Of a stretch of DNA of 64,000 nucleotides, positions 38,579-48,315 are shown piece by piece. The stretch spans positions 1 to 64,000 of the forward strand of contig JAFKKO010000115.1 of assembly GCA_017305455.1 (NCBI GenBank), read 5' to 3'. The notes under the pieces were generated by a model, which worked only from the letters and a program-made list of their open reading frames with translations, had not been told where the DNA came from and did not search any database. Within the stretch, counting starts at the first letter, position 1, and every line of letters begins with the position of its first letter. Both the position numbers and the translations under genes were made by a program. The DNA is from Hyphomicrobiales bacterium (GTDB taxonomy: Bacteria; Pseudomonadota; Alphaproteobacteria; Rhizobiales; Xanthobacteraceae).

Positions 38579-40413
38579 GGCGCCTGCTTCCGCGGTTTGG
38601 CCCACCACGTCTCGGGCAGATAGCCCGTCAGTGCGGTGGCTTTGGGCCGTTCTATCCGATTCCAGCGCGCAATCCATTGCCGCTGTGGATTGTAGACCGG
38701 AATGGCGTAGCTGTCGGACATCAAGGCGCGGTCGAGCGCCCGCACCGCGCTGACGAATTGCGGCCGCTCGCGGGCCTGCAGCAGCGCGGCGATCATGGCG
38801 TCGATCGCCGGGCTTTTCGCGCCCATGTAGTTGCGGGTGCCCTGAATGTCGGCGGCGGCGCTGCCCCAGTAGAACGCCTGTTCGTTGCCGGGGGAGAGCG
38901 ACTGATCCCAGCGGTTCTGGATCATGTCGAAATCAAAGGCGAGGCGGCGCTGGTCGAACTGCACGGCATCGACCACGCGCACCGACACGGCGATGCCGGC
39001 GCGCTTGAGGTCGCGGCCATAGGCCAGCGCGATACGCTCCTGGTCGCGGGTGGTGGCGAGGATCTCGAAGCTCAGCGGCTCATGGCTGCCGCGCCGCCGC
39101 AGCACCGTGCCCTCAAGCTCGAAGCCGGCCTGCTTGAGCAAGGCCAGCGCCGCGCGCAGGGTCGCACGATCCCGGCCGCTGGCATCGGTCACCGGCAGGC
39201 GATAGCTGCCGCTTAGAATGTCCGGATGGATTTCCGCGGCGAACGGAGCCAGCAGACGCTTTTCGCGCTCATCGGCCGGGCGCCCGGCGGCCGACAAGTC
39301 CGAGCCGGCGAAGAAGCTCGGCGAGCGGCCGTAAAGGCCGAAGAAATAGTTGCGGTTGATCCATTCGAAATCGAACAGCAAACTCAGCGCCTGCCGCACC
39401 CGGATGTCGGCGAACACCGGACGGCGGGTGTTGAACACCAGGAATTCGGACGGCTGCGGCATGCCGGTCCTGATCTCGTCGCGGATCACCTCGCCGTTGC
39501 GCGCGGCGGGAAAATTATAGCCCTCGTGCCAGCGCAGCGGCTCGTTCTCGACGCGGAAGTCGTACAGCCCGCGCTTGAACGCCTCGAACGCGCCGTTGGC
39601 CTCGCGGTAATAGTCGATCCGCAGTTCGTCGAAATTCCACAGCCCGCGATTGGCCGGGCGGTCCTTGCCCCAGTAATCCGGGTTGCGGGTCAGGGTGACG
39701 CTGGTGCCCGGTTTGACCGCGGTGACGCGATAGGGGCCGGAGCCGAGCGGGGCGGTCATCGAGGTTTCCTCGAAGGTCGCGACATCGACGGCGTGCCTGG
39801 CGAAGATCGGCATCAGCCCGAGGATCAGCGGCAGTTCGCGATCCGGCGCGCCGCCGAAATCGAACCGCACGGTGCGCTCGTCCAGCGCGTCGGCTTTGGC
39901 GACCTTGGCGTAATAGAGCCGGTGGTTGGGCCGGCCCTTGTCGCGCATCAGCGCCCAGGAGAACAGCACGTCCTCGGCTCGCACCGGCCGGCCATCGGAG
40001 AACCGGGCGTCGGGATCGAGATGGAAGGTGACGTAGCTGCGGGCGTCGTCGGTCTCGACGCTCTCGGCGAGCAGACCGTACAGCGTGAAGGGCTCGTCAT
40101 TGCCGCGCGCCATCAGGCTCTCGACCACGTAGCCGCGTACCTGCTGTACTGAAATACCTTTAACGATGAAGGGGTTGAGGCTGTCGAAGGTACCGATCAG
40201 GCCCTGGACCATCCGGCCGCCCTTTGGCGCGTCCGGGTTGGCATAGGGCTGGTGGCGAAAGCCGGCCGGCAGGGCAGGCTGGCCGTGCATCGCGATGGCC
40301 GGAGCGGGCTCGCCGGCGGCGGGGCCGGCAGCGGGGAGCAGAGCGAGGAGAACCGCGCCGCCTGCCGCCGCCAAAGCCTTGCCAAGCTCCCTGCCAAGCC
40401 GAAGCCAGCCCAT
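38575..40413 (-). CDS. YejA-like extracellular solute-binding protein (family 5)
   Basis: This periplasmic binding protein of about 612 residues belongs to the peptide/oligosaccharide class (SBP family 5), closest in pattern to YejA, a component of the microcin C/oligopeptide importer. The ATG at 40413 follows GAGG by nine bases; a TTG at 40422 is the other option. A signal peptide (AAAGGAVLLALLPAAGPAAG) precedes PALPAGFRHQPYANPDAPKG, the YejA opener. GSLNPF-like (FDSLNPFIVKG), RFSDGRPVRAEDVLFSW and DYWGKDRPANRGLWNFDEL are family blocks. No permease or ATPase is nearby, so it is orphaned or serves a distant transporter. Confidence 0.88.
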   Translation of the reverse strand: MGWLRLGRELGKALAAAGGAVLLALLPAAGPAAGEPAPAIAMHGQPALPAGFRHQPYANPDAPKGGRMVQGLIGTFDSLNPFIVKGISVQQVRGYVVESLMARGNDEPFTLYGLLAESVETDDARSYVTFHLDPDARFSDGRPVRAEDVLFSWALMRDKGRPNHRLYYAKVAKADALDERTVRFDFGGAPDRELPLILGLMPIFARHAVDVATFEETSMTAPLGSGPYRVTAVKPGTSVTLTRNPDYWGKDRPANRGLWNFDELRIDYYREANGAFEAFKRGLYDFRVENEPLRWHEGYNFPAARNGEVIRDEIRTGMPQPSEFLVFNTRRPVFADIRVRQALSLLFDFEWINRNYFFGLYGRSPSFFAGSDLSAAGRPADEREKRLLAPFAAEIHPDILSGSYRLPVTDASGRDRATLRAALALLKQAGFELEGTVLRRRGSHEPLSFEILATTRDQERIALAYGRDLKRAGIAVSVRVVDAVQFDQRRLAFDFDMIQNRWDQSLSPGNEQAFYWGSAAADIQGTRNYMGAKSPAIDAMIAALLQARERPQFVSAVRALDRALMSDSYAIPVYNPQRQWIARWNRIERPKATALTGYLPETWWAKPRKQAP

Positions 40414-40673
40414 TCCCGTCAACCTCGTCGATTCGGCGGTTTAAGCGGCTGTAATTTACCACGGTTGCAAGCTATCCCCCGCGAAGGAACGCCCAAATAT
40501 CGCTGTCGGCATTGATCTTTTCGCTCGCCGCTGTATTGAAGGCGGGCAATTCGGATCAGGTTGCGCGGTCTGTCACGTATCTGCCTTATTTGGCTCCGAG
40601 ACAGCCGCCAGCAAGCCGGCGGGTGCGCCCCTTTGCGGTGGCGAACGCGCAGTTGAGAGAAGGGGTTTTCCTG

Positions 40674-41447
40674 ATGGATTTTCGAAAGCTGGCCGCGCAG
40701 GCCCTGCCGCGCGGGCGGGGATTTGCAACGCTCCTGACCGCGACCGCGCTGACCGCCGCCTCGATCGTCGCCGCCAACGCGCAGGCGCAGCAGCCGGCAC
40801 CGAAGGCCGCACCCGCTCCGAAAGCCGCGCCGAAGGCCGCCGCTCCCAAGGCAGCGCCGAAGGCTCCCGCCCAGGCCCAGCAACAGGCTCCCGCGGCCCA
40901 GCAGCCGGCGGAACAGCAGGTCCAGTTGATCTACGGTCCGTGGACCAAGTTCTGTCTCAAGGGGCAGGACGCCAACGCCAAGCAGGTCTGCTTCACCGGC
41001 AAGGACGGCCGCATCGAGTCCGGCCAGACCGTGATCGCTGCCGTCATCATCGAGCCGGAAGGCGAGACCAAGAAGGTACTGCGCGTCACCCTGCCGCTCG
41101 GCATGCAGCTCGGCTACGGCACCCGCATCATCGTTGACAGCAACGCCCCGGCCCAGAGCCCCTATGTGATCTGCTTCGCCAACGGCTGCATGTCCGATTA
41201 CGAAGTCACTCCGGAACTGCTGGCCAACATGAAGAAGGGCCAGAACCTGGTGGTGCAGGCCATCAACTCGAACGGCGCGCCGCTGACGCTGCCGCTGCCG
41301 CTCGCCGAGTTCGCCAAGGCCTATGACGGCCCGCCGACCGACCCGAAGGTGTTCGAGGAAAACCAGAAGAAGCTGCAGGAAGAACTGCAGAAGCGCGCCG
41401 CCGAGGCCCGCCAGAAGCTGGAAAGCCAGAGCGCCGCGCCGAAATGA
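40674..41447 (+). CDS. Invasion-associated locus B (IalB) family protein
   Basis: This encodes 257 residues: a signal peptide (LLTATALTAASIVAANAQAQ), a Lys/Ala/Pro/Gln-repeat linker (about 40-85), the IalB domain with YGPWTKFCLKGQDANAKQVC, GMQLGYGTRIIVD and YVICFANGCMSDYEV (four cysteines), and a C-terminal coiled coil (VFEENQKKLQEELQKR). IalB was named in Bartonella invasion; the family is broad in alphaproteobacteria and the molecular action is unknown. The start is at 40674 after GAAGGGG. A strong terminator follows. Confidence 0.92.
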   Translation: MDFRKLAAQALPRGRGFATLLTATALTAASIVAANAQAQQPAPKAAPAPKAAPKAAAPKAAPKAPAQAQQQAPAAQQPAEQQVQLIYGPWTKFCLKGQDANAKQVCFTGKDGRIESGQTVIAAVIIEPEGETKKVLRVTLPLGMQLGYGTRIIVDSNAPAQSPYVICFANGCMSDYEVTPELLANMKKGQNLVVQAINSNGAPLTLPLPLAEFAKAYDGPPTDPKVFEENQKKLQEELQKRAAEARQKLESQSAAPK

Positions 41448-41462
41448 TCTTTTTCGGCCTCC

Positions 41463-41498
41463 AACAAAAAAGCGCGCAGCGATGCGCGCTTTTTTGTT
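41463..41498. terminator. Bidirectional rho-independent terminator
   Basis: AACAAAAAAGCGCGC and GCGCGCTTTTTTGTT form a perfect 15-bp stem with loop AGCGAT. Poly-A and poly-T arms let it serve both the IalB gene and the opposing hspQ gene. Confidence 0.93.
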
Positions 41499-41547
41499 GT
41501 CTGGTCGGTAGGGCCGGCCGGCGGCGGCCCGGCTGACGTCAGCGGCG

Positions 41548-41883
41548 TCAGTTGAGCGAGGGATTGCGCTGGCGGTAGCCGCCGGACTTGTCTTTGACGA
41601 AAATCTCGGACACCTGCGAGTGCCGGATCGGCTCGCCGGATTCGTCGGGCAGCAGATTCTGTTCGGACACGTAGGCGACGTACTCCGACTCCGAATTCTC
41701 GGCCAGCAGATGATAGAACGGCTGATCCTTGTGCGGCCGCATCTCTTCGGGGATCGACAGCCACCATTCTTCGGTGTTGTTGAACTCCGGATCGATGTCG
41801 TAGATCACGCCCCGGAATGAGAACACCCGATGGCGCACGATCTGCCCGATCTGAAACTTGGCTGTCCGCGCTTTAATCATCAT
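41548..41883 (-). CDS. hspQ: Heat shock protein HspQ (hemimethylated-DNA-binding fold)
   Basis: HspQ (YccV family) binds hemimethylated DNA in enteric bacteria and acts as a Lon specificity factor. The 111-residue protein shows the family core KFQIGQIVRHRVFSFRGVIYDIDP and WWLSIPEEMRPHKDQPFYHL, ending in NLLPDESGEPIRHSQV. Tandem ATG codons at 41883 and 41880 are equally possible starts. Confidence 0.93.
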   Translation of the reverse strand: MMIKARTAKFQIGQIVRHRVFSFRGVIYDIDPEFNNTEEWWLSIPEEMRPHKDQPFYHLLAENSESEYVAYVSEQNLLPDESGEPIRHSQVSEIFVKDKSGGYRQRNPSLN

Positions 41884-41991
41884 CGTCGAATAGACCAGGA
41901 TTGTGGCCGATGCTAGAGGGCATTCGAGGAAGTCACCAATCCGTCATTCGGCGGATGCCGGAACGGAGCCCGGTGAACCGGGCAGTTGCTG

Positions 41992-42945
41992 ATGATTGAT
42001 GTCTTAAATCTGGCTTTGCCCTATTTCGGGTTGATTTTCATCGGCCTTGCCTGCGGAAAGTTGAAATCCCTGCCGGAATCCGGCCTTTCGTGGATGAATT
42101 TCTTTCTGCTCTACATCTCGCTGCCTGCGCTGTTTTTCCGCATCCTCGCCAAGACGCCGTTCGAGGAATTGAACAATCTGCCGTTCATCCTGGCGACAAC
42201 GCTTGGCACGATCTTCGCTTTCACGATCTCGCTGCTCAGCACGCGGCTGTTCGCCCATCTGTCATGGCGGGAGTCATCGATGGCCGCGCTGGGCGGCGGA
42301 TACGGCAACATCGGCTACATGGGCCCGGGTCTGGCGCTTGCCATGTTCGGCTCGCAGGCCAACGTGCCGGTGGCGCTAGTGTTCTGCTTCGACACCATCT
42401 TTCTGTTTTCCGTGACGCCGCTGCTGATGGTGGTCACGGATGGCGACAAGCGTCCGCTGCTGCCGACCATCGGCCTGATCATCAGGCATATCCTGCTGCA
42501 TCCGCTCATCATCGCGTCCTGTTGCGGCGCACTGGCCGCCGGGTTTCATGTCGAGCCGCCGGTGGCGATCGATACCATGCTGTTGTTCCTGCAGAGCGCG
42601 GCGGCGCCGGTCGCGTTGTTCGTGCTCGGCGTCACGGTGGCCCTGCGCCCGTTCACGCGGATGCCGTGGGAGGTGCCGGGACTGATCGCGGTGAAACTCG
42701 TACTGCACCCGCTCATTCTGTTCGGGCTGCTGCTGGCGCTCGGTCCATTCCCGCCGGAATGGGCGGCAACCGCGCTGCTGCTCGGCTCGCTGCCGCCCGC
42801 GCTCAACGTGTTCGTGCTGGCGCGACAATATGACACCTGGGTGGAGGCGAGTTCAGCCGTCGTGCTGCTCGGCACGTTCGCATCGGTGGTGACGCTGACC
42901 GGCGTGATGCTGCTGATCCGCAACGGAACGATCGTGTTTCCGTAA
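41992..42945 (+). CDS. AEC-family (auxin efflux carrier-like) transporter
   Basis: This 317-residue protein has about ten spans in two inverted halves, as in AEC carriers. It contains YISLPALFFRILAKTPFEEL near residue 40, GGGYGNIGYMGPGLALAMFG (the glycine-rich family block) near residue 100, and KLVLHPLILFGLLLALG in the second half. Members export or import small dicarboxylates or other acids; the substrate cannot be told here. A TTG six bases upstream is the other possible start. It converges on the UbiH-type gene. Confidence 0.88.
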   Translation: MIDVLNLALPYFGLIFIGLACGKLKSLPESGLSWMNFFLLYISLPALFFRILAKTPFEELNNLPFILATTLGTIFAFTISLLSTRLFAHLSWRESSMAALGGGYGNIGYMGPGLALAMFGSQANVPVALVFCFDTIFLFSVTPLLMVVTDGDKRPLLPTIGLIIRHILLHPLIIASCCGALAAGFHVEPPVAIDTMLLFLQSAAAPVALFVLGVTVALRPFTRMPWEVPGLIAVKLVLHPLILFGLLLALGPFPPEWAATALLLGSLPPALNVFVLARQYDTWVEASSAVVLLGTFASVVTLTGVMLLIRNGTIVFP

Positions 42946-42950
42946 CAGCC

Positions 42951-44162
42951 TCAGCCGGCGCGCCGCCACCAGGGCGCGAGACCCTCGCGCATCGCAAAGC
43001 GGCGCAGCGGTCCGACCGAGCCGATCAAATGCAGGCCGAGCGCACGGATCGATTGCGCCGGCAGGAAATCGCTGAGCAGCGAGCGATTGGCGGCGTCGAT
43101 CGCCATGGTCCGGCTGAACACGTCGGCGCGGCGGGCTGCGGCATAGCGCGACAGAACATGGTCCGCGCCAAGGTCCTCGCCATGCGCGCGGGCGCGGCTG
43201 ACGATCTCGGCAAGATCGGCGCCGTCGCGCAGGCCCATGTTGAGGCCCTGCGCGCCGATCGGCGGCAACACATGCGCCGCTTCGCCGACAAGCGCGATCC
43301 GTCGCGCGGCGAACGCGCTTGGCGTCTCGATCGCCAGCGGGAAGACGTGGCGACCGTCTTCCGCGACCATGCGGCCGAGGATCGAGTGCGATTGCCGCTC
43401 GGCGGCGAGTCCCAGATCCTCGTTATTCAATTGCGCGAGCCGCGCCGCTTCATCGGGAGTCGAGACCCAGACCACGCTCGCGCGCTCGCCCGGCAGCGGC
43501 ACGAATACGCAGGGGCCGTGCGGCGTATGGAATTCGGTGGACGTGTTGTGGTGCGGCCGGGTGTGACCGACGTTGAAGGTCAGCGCCGACTGATCGAGCG
43601 CGCGCCGCTTCACTGTGATGCCGGCGGCCTGCCGGCATGGCGACTGTCGGCCATCCGCGCCTGCGACCAGCGATGCCGTCAGCACATCGCCATTGCCGGT
43701 CGTCACGGTGACGGCGGAGTCATCGGGTTCGATCGAAGCTGCGGTGTCGTCATATCGCGTAAGATGCGCCAGTTCCGCCGCGCGCCGCTCCATTGCCTCC
43801 ATCAGCAGTCGGTTCTCGATGTTGTAGCCGAAAGTGTCCGCGCTAATCTCCTCGCTGGAGAAGCGCACTTCAGGCGCGCGGATCAGACGTCCGGTGTCGT
43901 CGACGAGGCGCATCACGCGCAGCGCGGCGGCTTGCGACTGGCAATGCGGCCAGACGTTGATCCGGGTCAGAAAGTCGATCGACGCGCCGAGCAAGGCGGT
44001 GGTGCGGTTGTCGCTATACGGAGTCTTGCGCGCGACAAGAGCAGTGGCGACGCCGTCTTGCGCCAGCGCGATCGCTGTGGCGAGTCCGGCGGGACCGCCG
44101 CCGACAACGATGGCGTCGAATTTCGAGAAAAGGCCCGATGACTGGTCCGATGACAGGTCCAT
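42951..44162 (-). CDS. UbiH/COQ6-family FAD-dependent monooxygenase
   Basis: This 403-residue flavoprotein is of the ubiquinone-ring hydroxylase family. It has the FAD-binding GxGxxG in DAIVVGGGPAGLATAIALAQDG, the DG motif in LVAGADGRQSPCRQ, and the ribityl-binding ALVGEAAHVLPPIGAQGLN with Glu where most members have Asp (GDAAH). Family members hydroxylate the ubiquinone ring at position 4, 5 or 6; which one cannot be read from sequence. It starts MDLSSDQSSGLFSKFDAI. Confidence 0.9.
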   Translation of the reverse strand: MDLSSDQSSGLFSKFDAIVVGGGPAGLATAIALAQDGVATALVARKTPYSDNRTTALLGASIDFLTRINVWPHCQSQAAALRVMRLVDDTGRLIRAPEVRFSSEEISADTFGYNIENRLLMEAMERRAAELAHLTRYDDTAASIEPDDSAVTVTTGNGDVLTASLVAGADGRQSPCRQAAGITVKRRALDQSALTFNVGHTRPHHNTSTEFHTPHGPCVFVPLPGERASVVWVSTPDEAARLAQLNNEDLGLAAERQSHSILGRMVAEDGRHVFPLAIETPSAFAARRIALVGEAAHVLPPIGAQGLNMGLRDGADLAEIVSRARAHGEDLGADHVLSRYAAARRADVFSRTMAIDAANRSLLSDFLPAQSIRALGLHLIGSVGPLRRFAMREGLAPWWRRAG

Positions 44163-44332
44163 GGGTATTTATATCCTGCTTGTGCTGCCGTCTTTTCCCA
44201 CACTGCGAATTCGTGTCAAACTCCATTTCGACCGAAAGCATGGCGGCATCGCCGCCACGCATCTCAACGGCCGGACGGGCCGCGGGTTCATGACAGTTCA
44301 TGTTGATGTCATACTGAGTTAATGCTGTCGGG

Positions 44333-45061
44333 GTGAGCGATTTGACCGGCCAGAAATCCCCTCGATCCCCGGCGTCGATCCGCGCCTTCAGCGTTCATCT
44401 TCTGACCGCATCCGGCACCGGCCTCGCGCTGATCGCGATGCTCGAGGCGGTGCGCGAGCATTGGGCTGCGATGTTCGGCTGGCTCGGCCTCGCATTGCTG
44501 ATCGATGCGATCGACGGACCGCTGGCGCGCCGTCTCGATGTCGGCAGGCGATTGCCGAACTGGTCCGGCGAGACGCTCGACCTCGTGGTTGATTTCGTCA
44601 CCTATGTCTTTGTGCCAGCCTACGCAATTACCGCAAGCGGTTTGCTGATTCCGCTGGCGGCGCCATTGCTAGGATTCGCCATCGTGGTTTCCGGCGCGTT
44701 GTATTTTGCCGACCGGCGGATGAAGACCGACGACAATCATTTTCGTGGTTTTCCGGCGCTGTGGAACATAACGGCGTTCTATCTGTTCTTGTTGAAGCCG
44801 CCGGCTGCGATCGGCAGTGCCGCGCTGGCGCTGCTTGTCGTGCTCTCCTTCGCGCCGGTCCATGTCATCCATCCGGTTCGCACGATGCGGTTTCGGCCTT
44901 TCAACCTTGTATTGATGGCGGTCTGGGCAGCTCTGTGCATTTTTGCCGTAGTCGCGAATTTTGACGTGCCCGCGATTGCGAAAATCGTACTCTGCGGCAT
45001 TGCACTCCACATTCTTTTCAGTGACCTGATACTACGCACGTTGATCCGGAGATTTTCATGA
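44333..45061 (+). CDS. pcs: Phosphatidylcholine synthase
   Basis: Pcs condenses CDP-diacylglycerol with choline to phosphatidylcholine, a lipid typical of rhizobia and relatives. The 242-residue protein has eight spans and the CDP-alcohol phosphotransferase signature in DAIDGPLARRLDVGRRLPN continued by GETLDLVVDF. The start is GTG at 44333. The stop overlaps the next ATG by four bases (ATGA). Confidence 0.93.
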   Translation: MSDLTGQKSPRSPASIRAFSVHLLTASGTGLALIAMLEAVREHWAAMFGWLGLALLIDAIDGPLARRLDVGRRLPNWSGETLDLVVDFVTYVFVPAYAITASGLLIPLAAPLLGFAIVVSGALYFADRRMKTDDNHFRGFPALWNITAFYLFLLKPPAAIGSAALALLVVLSFAPVHVIHPVRTMRFRPFNLVLMAVWAALCIFAVVANFDVPAIAKIVLCGIALHILFSDLILRTLIRRFS

Positions 45062-45786
45062 TCGAGATATTGACGAGCCCCGAAGCATGGGCCGCCTTGC
45101 TGACGTTGACTGCTCTTGAAATTATTCTTGGTATCGACAACGTGATCTTCATCTCCGTGCTGGTGGCCCGGCTTCCGCCGGAGCAGGCCAAACGCGCGCG
45201 TCAGATCGGGCTCGGGCTGGCGCTGCTATTTCGCATCCTGCTGCTCAGCATCCTGGTCTGGCTGATCGGTCTGACCCAGCCTGTGATCACGGTCGCCAAC
45301 ACGGCGCTGTCGTGGCGCGATATTATTCTGATCGGCGGCGGGCTGTTCCTGATCGGGAAGGCGACACACGAGATTCACGCCGAGGTCGAAGGCGGCGCGG
45401 GCGAAGAGGGTAAAGGCCATGCGGCCAACGCCTTTTTCTGGGTCATCATGCAGATCGTGGTGATCGACCTGATCTTTTCCCTCGATTCGATTATCACGGC
45501 AATCGGCATGGCGGAGGATATCAGGATCATGGTCGCGGCGGTGATCATCGCCTGCGGCGTGATGTATGCCTCATCGAGTCCGGTCGCGCGATTCGTGGCC
45601 GAGCACCCGACCACCAAGATGCTGGCGCTGGCCTTCCTTGTGCTGATCGGCGTGGCGCTGGTCGCGGACGGATTCCAGTTTCACATTCCGCGTGCCTACA
45701 TCTACACCGCGATCACGTTTTCCGCCGCGGTCGAAGCGTTCAACATCCTCGCCAAACGCAGCCGCAAAAAGAAGAAGGCCGCATAG
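45058..45786 (+). CDS. TerC-family membrane protein
   Basis: This 242-residue, seven-span protein carries the family signature LEIILGIDNVIFISVLVARL with acidic residues inside the membrane, and a second acidic span IDLIFSLDSIITAIGMAED. TerC relatives export Mn2+ or other metals, often to load exported enzymes. A basic tail ends RSRKKKKAA. It is coupled to pcs by a four-base overlap. Confidence 0.9.
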   Translation: MIEILTSPEAWAALLTLTALEIILGIDNVIFISVLVARLPPEQAKRARQIGLGLALLFRILLLSILVWLIGLTQPVITVANTALSWRDIILIGGGLFLIGKATHEIHAEVEGGAGEEGKGHAANAFFWVIMQIVVIDLIFSLDSIITAIGMAEDIRIMVAAVIIACGVMYASSSPVARFVAEHPTTKMLALAFLVLIGVALVADGFQFHIPRAYIYTAITFSAAVEAFNILAKRSRKKKKAA

Positions 45787-45872
45787 CCATCGACCGGGTA
45801 GATGCGTTGACAAGTCCGGTCTGATGGGGTCCGTTGTGCGGCAACAACAACCGGATTTGCAGGATGGAAGGC

Positions 45873-46847
45873 ATGGTCAAGGCGGTGCGGGTTCACAAAC
45901 TCGGTGGACCGGAGGTGCTGACTTACGAAGATGTCGAGCTTGCCGAGCCGGGCCCCGGCGAGGTGCGGATCCGCAATCATGCCATCGGTCTGAACTTCAC
46001 CGACTGCTATTTCCGGACCGGTCTCTACAAGGCTCCGGCGCTGCCGTTCATCGTCGGTCACGAAGGGGCAGGCGAAGTGGTGGCGGTAGGATCTGGTGTC
46101 ACCGGTTTTCATCCCGGTGATCGCGTCGCCTATTATCTGAACCTCGGTGCCTACACCACCGAGCGTAACGCACCGGCGGACCGGCTGGTGAAGCTGCCGG
46201 ACTTCATCACCTACGAGCAGGCCGCCGTCCTGATGCTCAAAGGACTGACGACGTTCTACCTGCTGCACAAGACCTTCGCGGTCGGGCCGGGACATCGGAT
46301 CCTGATTCATGCCGCCGCGGGCGGTGTCGGCTCGCTCGCCTGTCAGTGGGCGAAGGCGCTCGGCGCGACAGTGATCGGCACCGCGGGTTCGCGCGAGAAA
46401 GCGGATCTTGCGCTCGCCAACGGCTGCGATCACGTCATTCTCTACCGCGAAGAGGATGTCGCGGCACGGGTCAAGCAGATCAGTCGCGGCGAGCTGTGCG
46501 ATGTCGTCTATGACGGCGTCGGCAAGGACACCTTCCAGGGATCGCTGAAATCGCTGAAGCGGCGCGGACTGTTCGTCAGCTTCGGCAATGCGTCGGGTCC
46601 GGTGCCGCCGTTCAATCTCGCCGAGCTCAATACCCACGGCTCGCTGTTCGCGACGCGGCCCAAGCTGGCCGATCATATCGTGACGCGCGCCGAACTGATC
46701 GAAGGCGCCGACGCGCTGTTCGCCGCGGTGATCAGCGGTACGCTGCATATTCCGATCAATCGCGCCTATGCGCTCAAGGACGCCGCCAAGGCGCACACCG
46801 ATCTGGAAAGCCGCATCACCACCGGTGCCTCGGTGCTGAAGCCGTAA
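45873..46847 (+). CDS. NADPH:quinone oxidoreductase (zinc-independent MDR family)
   Basis: This 324-residue enzyme should transfer hydride from NADPH to quinones or enones. It has the QOR opener HKLGGPEVLTYEDVEL, the substrate block NFTDCYFRTGLYK, and the nucleotide-binding GxGxxG-like HAAAGGVGSLACQWAK. It lacks the zinc-ligand cysteines of alcohol dehydrogenases. ATG 45873 is chosen because AGGA lies 8 bases upstream and the protein then starts MVKAVRVH; ATG 45864 adds three residues. Confidence 0.9.
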   Translation: MVKAVRVHKLGGPEVLTYEDVELAEPGPGEVRIRNHAIGLNFTDCYFRTGLYKAPALPFIVGHEGAGEVVAVGSGVTGFHPGDRVAYYLNLGAYTTERNAPADRLVKLPDFITYEQAAVLMLKGLTTFYLLHKTFAVGPGHRILIHAAAGGVGSLACQWAKALGATVIGTAGSREKADLALANGCDHVILYREEDVAARVKQISRGELCDVVYDGVGKDTFQGSLKSLKRRGLFVSFGNASGPVPPFNLAELNTHGSLFATRPKLADHIVTRAELIEGADALFAAVISGTLHIPINRAYALKDAAKAHTDLESRITTGASVLKP

Positions 46848-46862
46848 CCTCAATTCTCTCAT

Positions 46863-46971
46863 CATTGCGAGCCAACGGGCCCGGCTTTCACCGGCCCGAT
46901 GACGGGCTCCGCGAAGCAATCCAGAATCCTATGAAGAGCTGGATTGCTTCGTCGCTTTGCTCCCCGCAATG
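46863..46971. repeat. CATTGCG...CGAAGCAATCCAG palindromic element
   Basis: CGAAGCAATCCAG (46912-46924) and CTGGATTGCTTCG (46939-46951) are perfect 13-bp arms; outer CATTGCG and CGCAATG flank them. It sits between the convergent oxidoreductase and rimO genes. This repeat type is frequent in the Bradyrhizobium group. Confidence 0.8.
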
Positions 46972-46989
46972 ACGAGGACGAGATGGTGC

Positions 46990-48315
46990 TTAAAATCCTG
47001 CGACCGTTCCGTGCAGGTCATATTCGTCGGCGCGTTCGATCTTCGCAGTCACGATCTCGCCGACCTTGAGCGGCCGGCGGCTTGCGACATAGACCGAGCC
47101 GTCGATCTGCGGCGCATCCGCCTTGGAGCGGCCCTTGGCGACGCTCGGGCCGACCTCGTCGATGATCACCTGCTGCCGCGTGCCGACCTTGCGCTTGAGG
47201 CGTTGCGCCGAGATTCTCTTTTGCCGTGCCATCAACGCATTCCAGCGCGCGGTTTTGATCTCTTCGGGCACGGTACCCTCAAGGCCGTTTGAGGTCGCAC
47301 CCGCCACCGGCTCGTACTTGAAGCAGCCGAGCCGGTCGATCTGCGCCTCATCCAGCCAGTCGAGCAGATACTGGAAATCGGAATCGGTCTCGCCGGGGAA
47401 TCCGACGATGAAGGTCGAACGCAGTGTGAGGTCGGGACATTGCTCGCGCCATGACTTGATCCGCGCCAGCGTCTTGTCCTGGGCGGCGGGCCGGCGCATC
47501 TGCTTGAGCACGTCAGGGCTCGCATGCTGGAACGGGATGTCGAGATAGGGCAGCACCTTGCCCTCACTCATCAGGCCGATGACCTCATCGACATGGGGGT
47601 AGGGGTAAACGTATTGCAGGCGGACCCAGGCGCCGAGTTCGCCCAGCTCCCTGGCGAGGTCGTAGAATCTGGCGCGAACCTCGCGATCCTTCCACGGGCT
47701 GGTGGCGTATTTCAGGTCGATGCCGTAGGCGGACGTATCCTGCGACACCACCAGCAATTCCTTGACGCCGGCCGCAACCAGCCGCTCCGCTTCGCGCAGC
47801 ACGTCATTCGCCTGTCGCGAGACCAGATCGCCGCGCAGCTTCGGGATGATGCAGAAGGTGCAACGATTGTTGCAGCCTTCGGAAATCTTCAGATAGGCGT
47901 AGTGCCGCGGCGTCAGCTTGATGCCCTGCGGCGGCAACAGATCGAGATGCGGGTTGTGCGTCGGCGGCACCGCGCGATGCACCGCTTCCAATACGCTCTC
48001 ATATTGCTGCGGGCCGGTGATCGACAGCACGTTGGGATAGGCTTTTTCGATCTGCTCGGGCTCTGCGCCCATGCAGCCGGTGACGATCACCTTGCCGTTC
48101 TCGGCCATCGCCTCGCCGATGGCGCCGAGCGACTCCTGCTTGGCGCTGTCGAGAAAGCCGCAGGTGTTGACGATGACGAGATCGGCGCCGTCGTGCTTGC
48201 GCGCGAGTTCGTATCCTTCGGCGCGCAACCGTGTGATGATGCGCTCGGAATCCACCAGAGCCTTGGGACAACCCAGGGACACGAAGCTGACTTTCGGGGC
48301 GGCCGACTGATCCAT
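46990..48315 (-). CDS. rimO: Ribosomal protein S12 methylthiotransferase RimO
   Basis: RimO is a radical-SAM enzyme that methylthiolates the S12 aspartate. The 441-residue protein has the three N-terminal cluster cysteines ([36 protein letters not shown]), the radical-SAM CxxxCxxC in [17 protein letters not shown], and a C-terminal TRAM domain from about residue 375. The ALVDSE block identifies RimO rather than MiaB. Confidence 0.97.
   Translation of the reverse strand: MDQSAAPKVSFVSLGCPKALVDSERIITRLRAEGYELARKHDGADLVIVNTCGFLDSAKQESLGAIGEAMAENGKVIVTGCMGAEPEQIEKAYPNVLSITGPQQYESVLEAVHRAVPPTHNPHLDLLPPQGIKLTPRHYAYLKISEGCNNRCTFCIIPKLRGDLVSRQANDVLREAERLVAAGVKELLVVSQDTSAYGIDLKYATSPWKDREVRARFYDLARELGELGAWVRLQYVYPYPHVDEVIGLMSEGKVLPYLDIPFQHASPDVLKQMRRPAAQDKTLARIKSWREQCPDLTLRSTFIVGFPGETDSDFQYLLDWLDEAQIDRLGCFKYEPVAGATSNGLEGTVPEEIKTARWNALMARQKRISAQRLKRKVGTRQQVIIDEVGPSVAKGRSKADAPQIDGSVYVASRRPLKVGEIVTAKIERADEYDLHGTVAGF

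Noticed and set aside
43319..43360. Inactivation of the UbiH-type enzyme from Glu in GEAAH
   Set aside because: Glu can replace Asp at this flavin ribityl contact, and the other motifs are intact.
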